This document shows, in pieces, positions 26,121 through 35,221 of a stretch of 64,000 nucleotides of DNA. How positions within the stretch are numbered: position 1 is the stretch's first letter; every line of letters starts with the position of its first letter. Source of the stretch: Hyalangium versicolor (lineage in GTDB: Bacteria; Myxococcota; Myxococcia; Myxococcales; Myxococcaceae); contig NZ_JAHXBF010000011.1 of NCBI RefSeq assembly GCF_020103695.1, positions 248,001 to 312,000 on the forward strand. Direction: 5' to 3'. The notes below the pieces were generated by a model. That model ran no database searches, was not told where the DNA came from, and saw nothing but the letters and a program-made list of their open reading frames with translations. Position numbers and translations under genes: made by a program.

Positions 26121-26501
26121 ATGACGTTGCTGGCAGGCAAGCTGGCCATGTGGAGCACGGCACTGGTGCTGTCGGCGGGCCCGAAGACGGAGCGCGCCGA
26201 GCAATTGAAGAAGCAGGCGGAGCAGGTGGCGAGCGAGGCTCGGACGCTGGCGAACCCGAGCGGGTGCGCGCAGGTGGAGGAGTGCCAGCAGGTGGGGTTT
26301 GGCGTGAAGGCCTGTGGAGGCCCTCGCGAGTACATCGCCTACTGCTCGAAGACGACGAATGTGAAGGCCCTGGAGGGCAAGCTCGCGGAGCTCGACAAGG
26401 CCGAGCGGGCCTGGCTGGAGGAGGCGCGCATCCCCTCCAACTGCGGGCTGACCCGGAAGCCGCGGGTCCGGCTGGTGGACGGGATGTGCATCTCCCGCTG
26501 A
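26121..26501 (+). CDS. Small secreted Cys-containing hypothetical protein
   Basis: A 126-aa protein with an excellent ribosome-binding site (AAGGAGG, 6 nt before the ATG at 26121). The first 20 residues (MTLLAGKLAMWSTALVLSAG) form a probable signal peptide. A charged helical segment follows (KTERAEQLKKQAEQVASEAR), then six Cys, including CAQVEEC and single Cys near KACGG, AYCSK, SNCGL and the C-terminal GMCISR, likely disulphide-paired in the periplasm. A second Lys/Glu-rich helix lies at about 80-100. No family is recognised. It is probably monocistronic and convergent with gamma-glutamyltransferase. Confidence 0.8.
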   Translation: MTLLAGKLAMWSTALVLSAGPKTERAEQLKKQAEQVASEARTLANPSGCAQVEECQQVGFGVKACGGPREYIAYCSKTTNVKALEGKLAELDKAERAWLEEARIPSNCGLTRKPRVRLVDGMCISR

Positions 26502-26511
26502 GTGCCAGCGG
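26495..26511. terminator. Short hairpin between convergent genes
   Basis: The arms ccgctg (26495-26500) and cagcgg (26506-26511) with a 5-nt loop lie at the stop codon of the gene ending at 26501. They are nested in a longer pairing of cgcgggtcc (26461-26469) with ggacccgcg (26510-26518). The element may terminate transcription from both convergent genes. Confidence 0.4.
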
Positions 26512-26528
26512 ACCCGCGTGAGGGAGGG

Positions 26529-28403
26529 CTACTTCGCCGCTCCCTCGACGACCATGGCGCTGCCTCCGCCGCGGCGCTTGGGCTCGGCGACGACGGTGAC
26601 GGTGCCGTCCGGGTTGAAGCGGATGGCAGTGACGGCACCAATGGCGTTCATGCCCGCGACGGGGCCCGCGTTCCCGAAGACGTGGCCCTTCTCCTTGAGC
26701 GCCGCGGCCTCGGGGGAGGCGAGGAACTCAGGCTCCGCCTGGCTGGCGCCATCCGCCGAGTTGCGCTGCGAGACGCGCGGCGCCGCCACCGCCTCCAGCA
26801 GCGGCATGCCGAAGTCCAGGTGGTTCACCAGCGTCTGCAGCACGGTGGTGATGATGGTGCTACCACCAGGGCTGCCCAGCGCGAGCACTGGCGCGCCATC
26901 CTTGAACACGAGCGTCGGGCTGATGCTGCTGCGGGGGCGCTTGCCGGGCTCGGGGATGTTGGCGTGCGGGGCCGTGGGGCTCTTGGGCACGTCGAAGTCC
27001 GTCAGCTCGTTGTTGAGCAGGAAGCCGTAGCCCGGGACGACGATGCCATCTCCGCCCTCGAACTCGATGGTGCACGTGTACGAGACGACGTTGCCCGCCT
27101 TGTCCGAGGTGACGATGTGCGTGGTCTCCCGATCCGGCGTGTCCAGCTCCGCCGCGGCCAGCGCCGCCGAGCCCATCACGGCAGGGACCGTGGCAGCCAT
27201 CCTCGGCGCGGGGCTCGGATCCACCTGGAAGGCGAAGGGGTTGCCCGCAGGTACCTCGCGCGGAGCGGCCCTCGCGGGATCGATGGCCTTGCGCCGCTCG
27301 ATGGCGTAGGCCTTGGAGAGCAGCCCGTCCACGGGCACGTCCACGTACTCCGGATCGCCCACGTAGGCCGTGCGGTCCGCGAAGGCCAGGCGCGAGGACT
27401 CCAGGTAGCGGTGGAGGAAGTCAACGCGGCTCATGGACGCCGGCTCGTAGCCCTCGAGCAGGTTGAGGGCCAGGCTCACCGCCAGCCCGCCGCTGGTGGG
27501 AGCCCCCACTCCGTACACCGTGTAACCACGATAGGTGGTCTTCACAGGCTCGCGGACGCGTGCCTCATAGTCCTCGAGATCCGCAAGCTGCATCACCCCC
27601 AGCCGCACCTTGCGCGAGGCATCCGGTGCCATGGGCGGGTTCGTCAGGGTGTCGACGATGGCTCGGGCGATCTCGCCCTGATAGAAGGCGCGGCTGCCAC
27701 CCTCGGCCACCAGGCGGTACGTCTTCGCCATGTCCGGGTTGGTGAAGATGCCGCCCACGGGGGTCGGCTTCCCGCCTGGGAGATAGACGCGGGCGGTGCT
27801 GGAGAACAGCTTGAAGCGATCGACGTTGCGAGTGGTCTGATCGACGAAGAACTGATCCACCTCGAAGCCCCGTTCCGCCACGCGGATGCCAGGCTGGAGC
27901 ACCTCGGACAGGCCGCGCGTGCCGTAGCGCTGCAGGGCCACTTCCCAGCCTCGCACCATGCCGGGCACTCCCGCGGAGAGCCCGCTCGTGAGCACCTCCA
28001 TCATGGGGATGGGAGCGCCTCCCTCGTAGAAGAACTCGCGGCTCATGGCGCGGGGAGCCGTCTCGCGGTGATCGATCGCGACCACGCGCTTCTCATCGGC
28101 GAGGTAGATGAGCATGAAGCCCCCGCCCCCGATGCCGCACGAATACGGGTCCGTCACGCCCAGCACTCCCGCCGCGGCGACGGCCGCGTCCACCGCGTTG
28201 CCACCGCCCTTGAGGATCTCGATGGCGGCCGCCGTGGCACGCACGTCCACGGTGGACGCCGCGCCACCTTGCCCGGTGGCCTGGGGCGTGAGGGGTGGCG
28301 TGGGTACGGGCGAGGAGGAGGCCGGGGAGGAAGCCGCCTTGTCATGGGCACAGGCGAAGGCGAGCAGCGATCCGGTACAAACCGCGATGAAGAGTCTGCG
28401 CAT
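26529..28403 (-). CDS. ggt: Gamma-glutamyltransferase, lipoprotein form
   Basis: A 624-aa gamma-glutamyltransferase precursor that cleaves glutathione and other gamma-glutamyl peptides in the periplasm or at the surface. Like others of the N-terminal nucleophile class, it should self-cleave at the Thr of ETTHIVTSD (T427), giving large and small subunits. Other family marks are GGGNAVDAAVAA (67-78), the substrate-binding Arg region DHRETAP (111-117) and GFLLNNEL (460-467) after the cleavage site. A lipobox (LLAFAC, Cys18) replaces the usual cleavable signal. About 35 extra residues rich in Ala and Pro precede the nucleophile (about 378-412). The gene stands alone. Confidence 0.95.
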   Translation of the reverse strand: MRRLFIAVCTGSLLAFACAHDKAASSPASSSPVPTPPLTPQATGQGGAASTVDVRATAAAIEILKGGGNAVDAAVAAAGVLGVTDPYSCGIGGGGFMLIYLADEKRVVAIDHRETAPRAMSREFFYEGGAPIPMMEVLTSGLSAGVPGMVRGWEVALQRYGTRGLSEVLQPGIRVAERGFEVDQFFVDQTTRNVDRFKLFSSTARVYLPGGKPTPVGGIFTNPDMAKTYRLVAEGGSRAFYQGEIARAIVDTLTNPPMAPDASRKVRLGVMQLADLEDYEARVREPVKTTYRGYTVYGVGAPTSGGLAVSLALNLLEGYEPASMSRVDFLHRYLESSRLAFADRTAYVGDPEYVDVPVDGLLSKAYAIERRKAIDPARAAPREVPAGNPFAFQVDPSPAPRMAATVPAVMGSAALAAAELDTPDRETTHIVTSDKAGNVVSYTCTIEFEGGDGIVVPGYGFLLNNELTDFDVPKSPTAPHANIPEPGKRPRSSISPTLVFKDGAPVLALGSPGGSTIITTVLQTLVNHLDFGMPLLEAVAAPRVSQRNSADGASQAEPEFLASPEAAALKEKGHVFGNAGPVAGMNAIGAVTAIRFNPDGTVTVVAEPKRRGGGSAMVVEGAAK

Positions 28404-28489
28404 GAGGCTCCCGGGGAGATGACCGGGTGCGTACCCTAACCGCTCCCATCCCAGGAAGGGGGCAGATGCGGCATGCTGGAGTACCGGAC

Positions 28490-28963
28490 ATGTCCAGACC
28501 CTCTCCTCCGCGTTCCCTGCCGCTCCCCGTGGTCCTCGACACCAACGTGGTCCTGGACGTGCTGGTGTTCGATGATCCCATCACACGGCCCCTTGCGGCA
28601 GCACTGGCCGAGGGCGCCCTGGTGGCCTGGGCCGATGAGCAGACCCTGCTGGAATTGGAGCGGGTGCTGCCCCTGCCCTCGTTCAAACTGGACGTGCCTG
28701 CCCGGCGCGAGGTGCTTGAGCGCTACCGGCGCATGGTGCGGCTGGCATCCACCGAATCCTCCACACCGCTCCCGGAGCTGCCCCGATGCCGGGACCGCGA
28801 CGATCAGATGTTCCTGGTCCTCACCGCCCGTGCCGGTGCCGCCTGGCTCGTGAGCAAGGACAAGCGGGTCCTCTCTCTCGCGGACCGCCACGGCCTGCCT
28901 TTCGAGATCCTCACTCCGAAGCAGGCCGCGCAGGGTCTGGAACTCGCGAGGCGCCTGGTATGA
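28490..28963 (+). CDS. Orphan PIN-domain protein (COG1569-like)
   Basis: A 157-aa PIN-fold protein, a putative RNase of the type annotated as PIN-family toxin. The metal-binding acidic residues appear in VVLDTNVVLDVL, in the Glu-rich TLLELERVL, in RCRDRDDQMF and in LVSKDKRVL. The ATG at 28490 has GGAG 8 nt upstream; an ATG at 28466 preceded by a G-rich run is an alternative. No antitoxin gene is adjacent, so it is either a solitary toxin-like nuclease or has a housekeeping role. Its stop codon lies within a 23-bp palindrome. Confidence 0.87.
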   Translation: MSRPSPPRSLPLPVVLDTNVVLDVLVFDDPITRPLAAALAEGALVAWADEQTLLELERVLPLPSFKLDVPARREVLERYRRMVRLASTESSTPLPELPRCRDRDDQMFLVLTARAGAAWLVSKDKRVLSLADRHGLPFEILTPKQAAQGLELARRLV

Positions 28964-28976
28964 CCCGCATACCAGG
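28954..28976. promoter_or_regulatory. Perfect 9-bp palindrome, putative shared operator (copy 1)
   Basis: The arms cctggtatg (28954-28962) and cataccagg (28968-28976) flank acccg. It lies at the end of the PIN gene, about 95 bp upstream of the beta-barrel gene start at 29071, a typical promoter position. The core, including the spacer, matches the palindrome at 35151-35171 with one base difference, so the same regulator probably binds both. Confidence 0.6.
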
Positions 28977-29070
28977 TGGCTCTGGTCTCTCCCGACAGGG
29001 GTGCCCTCGGAGCTTGGTGTCGCCCCGGATCCACGGTATTCACGGGTGACGCGCTGCGAGAGGGGCTGAT

Positions 29071-31653
29071 TTGGGCCGGGCCGGATCCCAACTGCTGCGA
29101 CACATGCTCGCCCTGGCGCTCCTGCTATGCGCCGGGAGCACCCACGCGGCGGTCGAGGGTCCTGGCCGGCACCAGTTCATCCGCTCGGCACCAGCTCGAG
29201 CTTCCATCCACATCGACGGCAAGCTGGATGAGACGGACTGGGCGTCGGCCCCGGTATTCGACTCCTTCGTGCAGCGCTTCCCGCAGGCAGGAGCGGTGCC
29301 CAGTGAGAGGACCGAGCTGCGCGTCCTCTACGACTCCAACTACGTCTATTTCGGCATCGTCGCACATGACTCGCGACCGGCGCTGATCGACAGGCGTCTG
29401 GGGCGGCGAGACAGCGCGCTCACCACGGACACGGTGACGTTGATCCTCGATCCCACGCACGATCACCGCACCGGCTACTACTTCTGGCTGAGTGCGGGCG
29501 GCATTCAGGGAGATGGACTCTACACGGAGGACAACACCTCCACCGCGGACTGGGACGGGGTATGGGATGGAGCCGTGGGCCCGGTGGCGGACGGCTGGGT
29601 GGCCGAGTTCGCCATTCCCCTCATGCTGCTGCGCTTCCCCGCGGCGGACGTGCAGACATGGGGCTTCTCGGTGCGCCGGAAGATCGCCCGGCTCAGCGAG
29701 GAGGTGGACTCGGTGGACAACCCGCGCACCACCAACGCGACCATTTCGCGGCTGGGGCACCTCACGGGCATGGAGGTGAAGCCCCAGAAGGCCCTGGAGC
29801 TGGTGCCATACATCGCCACGCGTGGCATCCGCCGCCCGCAGTTCTCGGACGAGTCGCGGCCTCACCCCCGGCTGATCGATCCCCTGGTGGATGTGGGGTT
29901 GGATCTGAAGGCGGCGCTGAGCAGCGATCTGGCGCTCAACGCCACGCTCAACCCGGACTTCGGACAGGTGGAGGCCGACCAGCTCATCCTCAACCTGTCC
30001 ACCTACGAGATCCTCTTCCCAGAGAAGCGGCCCTTCTTCACGCAGGGGCTGGAGCTCTTCCAACCGGTGGGGCTCGAGCTGGGCAAGGTGCCGCAGACAC
30101 TCTTCTACTCGCGGCGCATCGGCCTGGACACGCCCATCCTCGGCGCGGCGAAGCTGACGGGCACGGCGGCCAAGGGCGTGGAAGTAGGGGTGCTGGACGC
30201 GCTCGTCACCGGCCCCTGGCAGGAACAGAACGAGGAGGACCCGGACCGGCGGTGGCGGCTGCACCCCACCCGTCCGCTGCACCTGGGGCCCAACAGCTCG
30301 CTGCCGGGCACGCCCCAGCCGGCCACCAACTTCCTGGCCGCCGTGGCGCGCGGCTCGCTGGCGGACAACTCGCGTATGGGCGTGAGCCTGGTGGCCGCCA
30401 CACCACTGGTGGGAGGCTGCACCGCCGAGGAGGCCGCGCTGGACGAGGAGGAGCAGCCCGCGGAGTGCCTGGCCCGAGGCGGCCTGGGAGCCGCGGCGGA
30501 CTTCGATCTGATGACCTCCAGCGGCGAGTACGGCGTGCTGGGACAGGTGGACGCCAGCCGCAGCGTGGGCGGGCCGCCCGAGCGGACGCTGGTGGACGGC
30601 ACGGTGCTGCACCGCTGGGACACCGGCTACGGCGGCTACCTGCGCGCGGGGAAGTTCGGAGGAGAGGGGCTTCGCGGGAGCCTGGAGTACGACTTCTCCA
30701 CGCCCACGCTGGAGTTGAACGCCATCGGCTTCCAGCGCACACAGAACGAGAACACGCCGCGCATGGTGCTGAGGTACGAGCGCCAGAACGACCTGGGGCC
30801 ATTGAAGAGCCTGTCGGGCATGCTGTCGGGCAGCTCGAGTTGGACCACGGACGGGCGCGGCGTCCATCGCGGGAACAAGCTGCTGGCCAACGTGGGCGTG
30901 ATGCTGCCCAGCTTCGACTACCTGATGTTCGAGGGCGCCGTGAACTTCGGCGGCTACGAGATCCGCGAGCTGGACAGCACGGGCATCCCGCTCGAGGCGG
31001 AGCGCAACGGCTACGTGCTCCTCTATACGGAGACGAATGGGAGCCGGCCTGTGTCCCTCAGCGGCCTGGTCGCGGCGGACTTCCACGAGCGGGGCCCTGC
31101 GTCGAGCACCGCCATCTGGGCTTTCGATCTGACGCTCGCGCTGCGGCCCCATCCGACGCTGGAGACGCGTCTGCAGGTGAGCAGGGACACCAGCCGCTAC
31201 GGGCCGCGCTTCGCGGACAGCCTGGGCGACAACCGCTTCCTGCTGGGGAACCTGGACTCCCACTACCTCTCGATCACGCTGCGCCAGCAGTGGGTGATCC
31301 AACCGCGCCTCACGCTCCAGGTCTACGGCCAGCTGTTCACCGCGTACGGTGTCTACGGCCAGCTCTATGAGGGGGTCTCGGACGCGAAGCGCAGCCCCAT
31401 CCGTTTCTCCGCACTGACCCCCACCGAGGGCCAGGCAGACAACTTCTACGACTCGGCGCTCAACCTCAACGTAGTGCTGCGCTGGGAGTACCGCCTGGGC
31501 TCCACGCTCTTCCTCGTCTACACGCGCTCCCAGCAGGAGCTGCCCACCCCTGACGGAGAGGTGCCCCCGGCCACCGTGCTACCGAAGCGGCTCTTCTCGG
31601 GGCCCAGTACGGACGCCGTGCTGCTCAAGTGGACCTGGTACTGGTCCGCCTGA
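29071..31653 (+). CDS. CBM9-like domain plus outer-membrane beta-barrel (DUF5916-type)
   Basis: An 860-aa exported protein. The TTG at 29071, with AGGGG 5 nt upstream, gives a full signal peptide ending at THAA; an ATG at 29104 is possible but leaves a short n-region. Residues about 40-230 resemble the CBM9/DOMON-like fold found at the start of this family (IHIDGKLDETDWASAPVFDS, FGIVAHDSRP). The long remainder has alternating aromatic and polar strands (SLEYDFSTPTLELNAIGFQR) ending in an aromatic-rich C-terminus (KWTWYWSA), typical of an outer-membrane barrel. Function is unknown for the family; carbohydrate binding is suggested by the N-terminal fold. A possible operator lies upstream at 28954. 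Confidence 0.87.
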   Translation: MGRAGSQLLRHMLALALLLCAGSTHAAVEGPGRHQFIRSAPARASIHIDGKLDETDWASAPVFDSFVQRFPQAGAVPSERTELRVLYDSNYVYFGIVAHDSRPALIDRRLGRRDSALTTDTVTLILDPTHDHRTGYYFWLSAGGIQGDGLYTEDNTSTADWDGVWDGAVGPVADGWVAEFAIPLMLLRFPAADVQTWGFSVRRKIARLSEEVDSVDNPRTTNATISRLGHLTGMEVKPQKALELVPYIATRGIRRPQFSDESRPHPRLIDPLVDVGLDLKAALSSDLALNATLNPDFGQVEADQLILNLSTYEILFPEKRPFFTQGLELFQPVGLELGKVPQTLFYSRRIGLDTPILGAAKLTGTAAKGVEVGVLDALVTGPWQEQNEEDPDRRWRLHPTRPLHLGPNSSLPGTPQPATNFLAAVARGSLADNSRMGVSLVAATPLVGGCTAEEAALDEEEQPAECLARGGLGAAADFDLMTSSGEYGVLGQVDASRSVGGPPERTLVDGTVLHRWDTGYGGYLRAGKFGGEGLRGSLEYDFSTPTLELNAIGFQRTQNENTPRMVLRYERQNDLGPLKSLSGMLSGSSSWTTDGRGVHRGNKLLANVGVMLPSFDYLMFEGAVNFGGYEIRELDSTGIPLEAERNGYVLLYTETNGSRPVSLSGLVAADFHERGPASSTAIWAFDLTLALRPHPTLETRLQVSRDTSRYGPRFADSLGDNRFLLGNLDSHYLSITLRQQWVIQPRLTLQVYGQLFTAYGVYGQLYEGVSDAKRSPIRFSALTPTEGQADNFYDSALNLNVVLRWEYRLGSTLFLVYTRSQQELPTPDGEVPPATVLPKRLFSGPSTDAVLLKWTWYWSA

Positions 31654-31686
31654 GCAGCCTTCATCGCCCGGTGGGCACCAAGCCTC

Positions 31687-33015
31687 TCAGTGCGCGGGAG
31701 CCTCTTGCTGAGCGCGCGTGGCCTCGGACGGCAGGGGCGCGATCGCGGGCAGCTCGTGGTGCACACCGCCAGTAATGAGCCGCACCTCGCGGCGCTTCGT
31801 GAGGAAGTAGTAGAGCCACTCGAGCATCACCGACACGCGGTTGCGGAAGCCGATGAGGAAGAAGACGTGGATGCCGGCCCACCCCAGATAGGCCGACCAT
31901 CCGGTCAGCTTGAGCTTCTGGCGCAGCGTCACCCCCACGGCCGCGCCGCGTCCGATGACCGCGAACGACCCCTTGTCTTTGTAGCGGAAGGGCAGCAGCG
32001 GCTGGCCCTTCACCTGGCGGCGGATGTTGCGCGCCACGTGCTTGCCCATCTGCATGGCCGCCGGAGCCACCCCAGGCACCGGGTGCCCATCCTGCTGGAG
32101 CGAGGCCACGTCGCCGATGACGTAGATGTCCTCTCGGCCCGGCGCCGTGAGCGTTGGCTCCACCTTCAGCCGACCCGCCTTGTCGAGCGGCATCCCCAGC
32201 GAGCGCATGAGCGGCGAGGCCGCCACGCCTGCGCCCCAGAGCATGGTGTGAGCCTGGATCCGCTTGTCCCCCACTTGCACGCCCTGGGCATCCACGCCGG
32301 TGACCATCGCGCCCGTCCACACCTCCACGCCGCGCTTCTGGAGATCGCGCCGGGCCCTCTCCGACAGCTGCTCCGGGAAGGCTGTGAGCACGCGCGGCAG
32401 CCCTTCGATGAGCAGGATGCGGGCGCTGGTGGGATCGATGCGGCGGAACTCCTTGCGCAGGGTGATGTGGGTCAGGTCCGCGAGGGCTCCCGCCAGCTCC
32501 ACCCCGGTGGCGCCACCGCCAATGACGACGAAGGTGAGCCACTCCTGCTGGCGCACCGGATCCGGCTCGCGCTCGGCGGCCTCGAAGGCCAGCAGCACGC
32601 GACGGCGGATCTCCAGCGCGTCATCAACCGTCTTCAGGCCCGGAGCGTGCTCGGCCCACTCGGGATGCCCGAAGTAGGAGTGCGTGGCCCCGGTGGCCAG
32701 CACGAGCACGTCATACGGCAGTTCGCCCGCGTCACACACGAGCACCTTGCGCTGCGTGTCCACGGAGTGGGCCTCGGTCAGGAGCACGCGGGTGTTGGGG
32801 CTGCGCAGCACACGGCGGATGGGAGCCGTGATGTCTCCGGGGCTCAGCACGGACGTAGCCACCTGGTAGAGCAACGGCTGGAAGAGGTGGTGGTTGTAGC
32901 GATCCACCACCGTGACCTGAACCGGAGCGCGCCTCAGGGCACGTGCGGCCAGCAGCCCGCCGAAGCCTGCCCCGACGATCACCACGCGCGGTCCCTGCTC
33001 AATCATGCGTTTCAT
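31687..33015 (-). CDS. Type II NADH dehydrogenase-like FAD oxidoreductase
   Basis: A 442-aa single-subunit NADH:quinone oxidoreductase of the NDH-2 type, which passes electrons to quinone without pumping protons. The FAD-binding motif is VVIVGAGFGG (11-20), the NADH-binding motif VVIGGGATGVELAGAL is central, and the second FAD motif is YVIGDVASL. The C-terminal part (AYLGWAGIHVFFLIGFRNRV) is amphipathic or hydrophobic, as in membrane-attached NDH-2 enzymes. I take the ATG at 33015; an ATG three codons in is equally possible, and neither has a strong ribosome-binding site. It is convergent with the barrel gene. Confidence 0.92.
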   Translation of the reverse strand: MKRMIEQGPRVVIVGAGFGGLLAARALRRAPVQVTVVDRYNHHLFQPLLYQVATSVLSPGDITAPIRRVLRSPNTRVLLTEAHSVDTQRKVLVCDAGELPYDVLVLATGATHSYFGHPEWAEHAPGLKTVDDALEIRRRVLLAFEAAEREPDPVRQQEWLTFVVIGGGATGVELAGALADLTHITLRKEFRRIDPTSARILLIEGLPRVLTAFPEQLSERARRDLQKRGVEVWTGAMVTGVDAQGVQVGDKRIQAHTMLWGAGVAASPLMRSLGMPLDKAGRLKVEPTLTAPGREDIYVIGDVASLQQDGHPVPGVAPAAMQMGKHVARNIRRQVKGQPLLPFRYKDKGSFAVIGRGAAVGVTLRQKLKLTGWSAYLGWAGIHVFFLIGFRNRVSVMLEWLYYFLTKRREVRLITGGVHHELPAIAPLPSEATRAQQEAPAH

Positions 33016-33133
33016 GAGCGAAAGGTAGGTCGTCCGCTGCGGGAAGCGGCCCAGAGCGGGCGTGCCCGTAGGGGCTCGCCTGGACGACTGGTGGCAAGTC
33101 TTGCGAGGGAGCGGGAAGCCGAGCGTCAGCTCC

Positions 33134-34210
33134 CTACCCGCCTGTCGCCGGCCGCATCGCCAATGCCGCCGAACCCACCTCACGCCACCAGGGCGTCGTC
33201 TGCTCGACATGGGCGGGCTCCAGTGCGGAGCCCAGGCGTGGAGTGAACAGCCGCACCCGCTGCTCCTCCGCCAGCCGCAGCAGCGTCTCCGCGGGCTCAT
33301 CCCAGGCATGGAGGGCCAGGTTGAAGGTGCCCCAGTGCACGGGCATCAGCGTGCCACCGCCGAGCATCGCGTGCGCCTTGAGCGCGTTCTCGGGTCCCAG
33401 GTGGATGCCACCCCAGCTCGGATGGAACGCGCCCACCTCGAGCATCACCAGATCGAACGGTCCGTGCCGGCGACCGATCTCCTCGAACTCCGTCGTCAGC
33501 CCGGTGTCGCCACTGAAGAAGACGCGGCGCTTGTCCGTGGTCAGCACCCACGAGGCCCAGAGCGTGGTGTTGCGATCTCCGAAGCCCCGGCCGGAGAAGT
33601 GCTGCGAGGGCGCCGCGGTGAAGCCCAACGGCCCCACGGTGGTCTGTTCCCACCAGTCGAGCTCGGTGATGAGCTGCGGCTCCACGCCAAACGCCTCCAG
33701 GCGAGCCCCCACGCCCAACGCGGTGACGAACGGCACACGCATCTTCGCCAGCGCCTGGATGGTGGGGCGGCACAGGTGATCATAGTGGTCGTGCGACACG
33801 AGCACGGCATCGAGTTTCGGCAGGGCGCTGAGAGACACCGGCGTGGGGTGGAACCGCTTCGGCCCGGCGAAGCTCATGGGCGAAGCCCGCTCGCCAAAGA
33901 CGGGATCGGTCAGCACGCGCGCCCCATCCAGCTCCAGGAGCATCGTGCTGTGCCCGAGCCACGTCACCCGGAAGCCACTGCCCGGAGGACGGGCCCACGT
34001 GTCCAGGGGACTCTCCAGCGGCAGCACTCCGGGCGGTGTGCGCTGGGCACCACCAAAGAAGTACTCCCCGAGCAGCGGCAGCGGGTTGCCCTGGAGCCCA
34101 GGGCCCACGGGTGCCGTGTTGCGGAAGCGGCCGTCCGCGTACTGCCGGGAGGCGAGCGCCCGTTCGAGTCGCAGTCCTGCAAGGTGTCCATCGCGGCGGG
34201 AGGAAGACAT
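33134..34210 (-). CDS. Metallo-beta-lactamase-fold hydrolase (NAPE-PLD/UlaG-like)
   Basis: A 358-aa metallo-hydrolase. The order of motifs is GHSTMLLEL, VLVSHDHYDHL (HxHxDH zinc site), SQHFSGRG, FFSGDTG and PVHWGTF, which matches the branch including bacterial N-acyl-phosphatidylethanolamine phospholipase D-like proteins. The N-terminal 75 residues are an extension typical of this group (NPLPLLGEYFFGG). No signal peptide is seen. A phosphodiesterase-type substrate is likely but not specified by sequence. Another, distinct member of the fold is encoded 60 bp upstream on the same strand. Confidence 0.9.
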   Translation of the reverse strand: MSSSRRDGHLAGLRLERALASRQYADGRFRNTAPVGPGLQGNPLPLLGEYFFGGAQRTPPGVLPLESPLDTWARPPGSGFRVTWLGHSTMLLELDGARVLTDPVFGERASPMSFAGPKRFHPTPVSLSALPKLDAVLVSHDHYDHLCRPTIQALAKMRVPFVTALGVGARLEAFGVEPQLITELDWWEQTTVGPLGFTAAPSQHFSGRGFGDRNTTLWASWVLTTDKRRVFFSGDTGLTTEFEEIGRRHGPFDLVMLEVGAFHPSWGGIHLGPENALKAHAMLGGGTLMPVHWGTFNLALHAWDEPAETLLRLAEEQRVRLFTPRLGSALEPAHVEQTTPWWREVGSAALAMRPATGG

Positions 34211-34270
34211 GGCAGGTTACTAACGCAGGTGCCGGCCGCCTGCGCAACGAACGGAATGCCCCACATATCC

Positions 34271-35137
34271 TCACAAAGAGGTGCTCTCTCCCAGTGCAAG
34301 GAAGCGGCAGCGTTCGGAGAGGCCTGCCTCGGAGAGCTTCGCGCGGAGCGTCTCCTCGGGCTCGAGGAAGTGGGCCCAGCCGCTGCGGTGCACGGGGATG
34401 ACGAGCCGGGGTTCGAGGAGGCGGCACACCTCGACCACCTGCTGGGCGTTGAAGGTGAAGGGCGCGCGGCCGAGGAGCGGAACCCGAGGGAAACGAACGC
34501 CGCCGCAGTGGATGATGGCCACGTCCACCGGCCGGCCGCTCGCGCGCTGGTCGGACAGGAACTGGCGCAGCGCTGGGAAGAGGACGGTGTCTCCGGAGAT
34601 CCACACGCGAGGAGCCGAGGCCGACTCGGGCTCCAGGAGCAGTCCCATGACTTCATGGACCTGAGGGGTTCCGGCCGGACCGTGGCGAGCCGGTGTAGCG
34701 GTGAGCCGGAGTGCCTCGGAGCCGCTCGTCAGGCGCGTGGACTCTCCCGAGGCGAGGCCTACGGTCTTCGCACCAATCCCAAGCCCCTCGCCCGGCTTGC
34801 TGGGTCTGCCCGAGGGCGCCGCCGCCGAGAGCCGCGCCGCGCCCGCCTTCGTGGTGATGACCCGGGAGACGGTGCTCTCCGCCAGGAGCGCGCGTCCCTC
34901 ATGGTCCAGATTGTCCGCGTGGTGGTCATGGCTCAGGAGGACGGCATCGAGCGCCCCGACATCGCCCCTGCCCACCGGAGACCGGTACTCCTTCTCCGAG
35001 GCGAACCAGGAGCGCGGCGCGTACCAGGGGCCGAAGTTGTAGTGGGTGCCCGCGGGATCGAACACCGGATCAGTCAACAGCCGCAACCCAGCGATCTCGA
35101 GGAGGAGCGTAGCAGTGCCCAGATAGGTGATCTTCAT
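34271..35137 (-). CDS. Metallo-beta-lactamase-fold hydrolase, regulated
   Basis: A 288-aa zinc-hydrolase-fold protein. The ATG at 35137 has GGGAG 6 nt upstream; a TTG two codons earlier is less likely. Motifs are YLGTATLLLE, LLSHDHHADNLD (here HxHxxxN, with Asn where the usual second Asp-His stands), ATPARHGPAG, WISGDTVLF and IPVHRSGW. The altered zinc motif fits a UlaG-like lineage. Its promoter region contains a palindrome overlapping the leader and an ArsR-type regulator gene 84 bp upstream on the same strand, so it is probably the regulator's target. Confidence 0.88.
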   Translation of the reverse strand: MKITYLGTATLLLEIAGLRLLTDPVFDPAGTHYNFGPWYAPRSWFASEKEYRSPVGRGDVGALDAVLLSHDHHADNLDHEGRALLAESTVSRVITTKAGAARLSAAAPSGRPSKPGEGLGIGAKTVGLASGESTRLTSGSEALRLTATPARHGPAGTPQVHEVMGLLLEPESASAPRVWISGDTVLFPALRQFLSDQRASGRPVDVAIIHCGGVRFPRVPLLGRAPFTFNAQQVVEVCRLLEPRLVIPVHRSGWAHFLEPEETLRAKLSEAGLSERCRFLALGESTSL

Positions 35138-35150
35138 CGTCAACTCCCAG

Positions 35151-35171
35151 CAGGTATGACCAGCATACCAG
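35151..35171. promoter_or_regulatory. Palindrome in the MBL gene leader, putative shared operator (copy 2)
   Basis: The core arms ggtatg (35153-35158) and catacc (35164-35169) flank accag, and the outer bases ca/ag make a partial extension. The site starts 15 bp upstream of the metallo-hydrolase start and abuts its ribosome-binding site, a position suited to repression. It differs from the palindrome at 28954 by one base over the 19-bp core. Confidence 0.6.
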
Positions 35172-35221
35172 TTGGCTCGAACCGCGCCCGGAGAGGAGCC
35201 TCCTTCGAGTTCACGGGAGGC

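Noticed and set aside
26502..28439. A 645-codon plus-strand frame opposite gamma-glutamyltransferase
   Set aside because: Antisense composition (Arg, His, Gly, Val) against an intact enzyme with its catalytic Thr in place.
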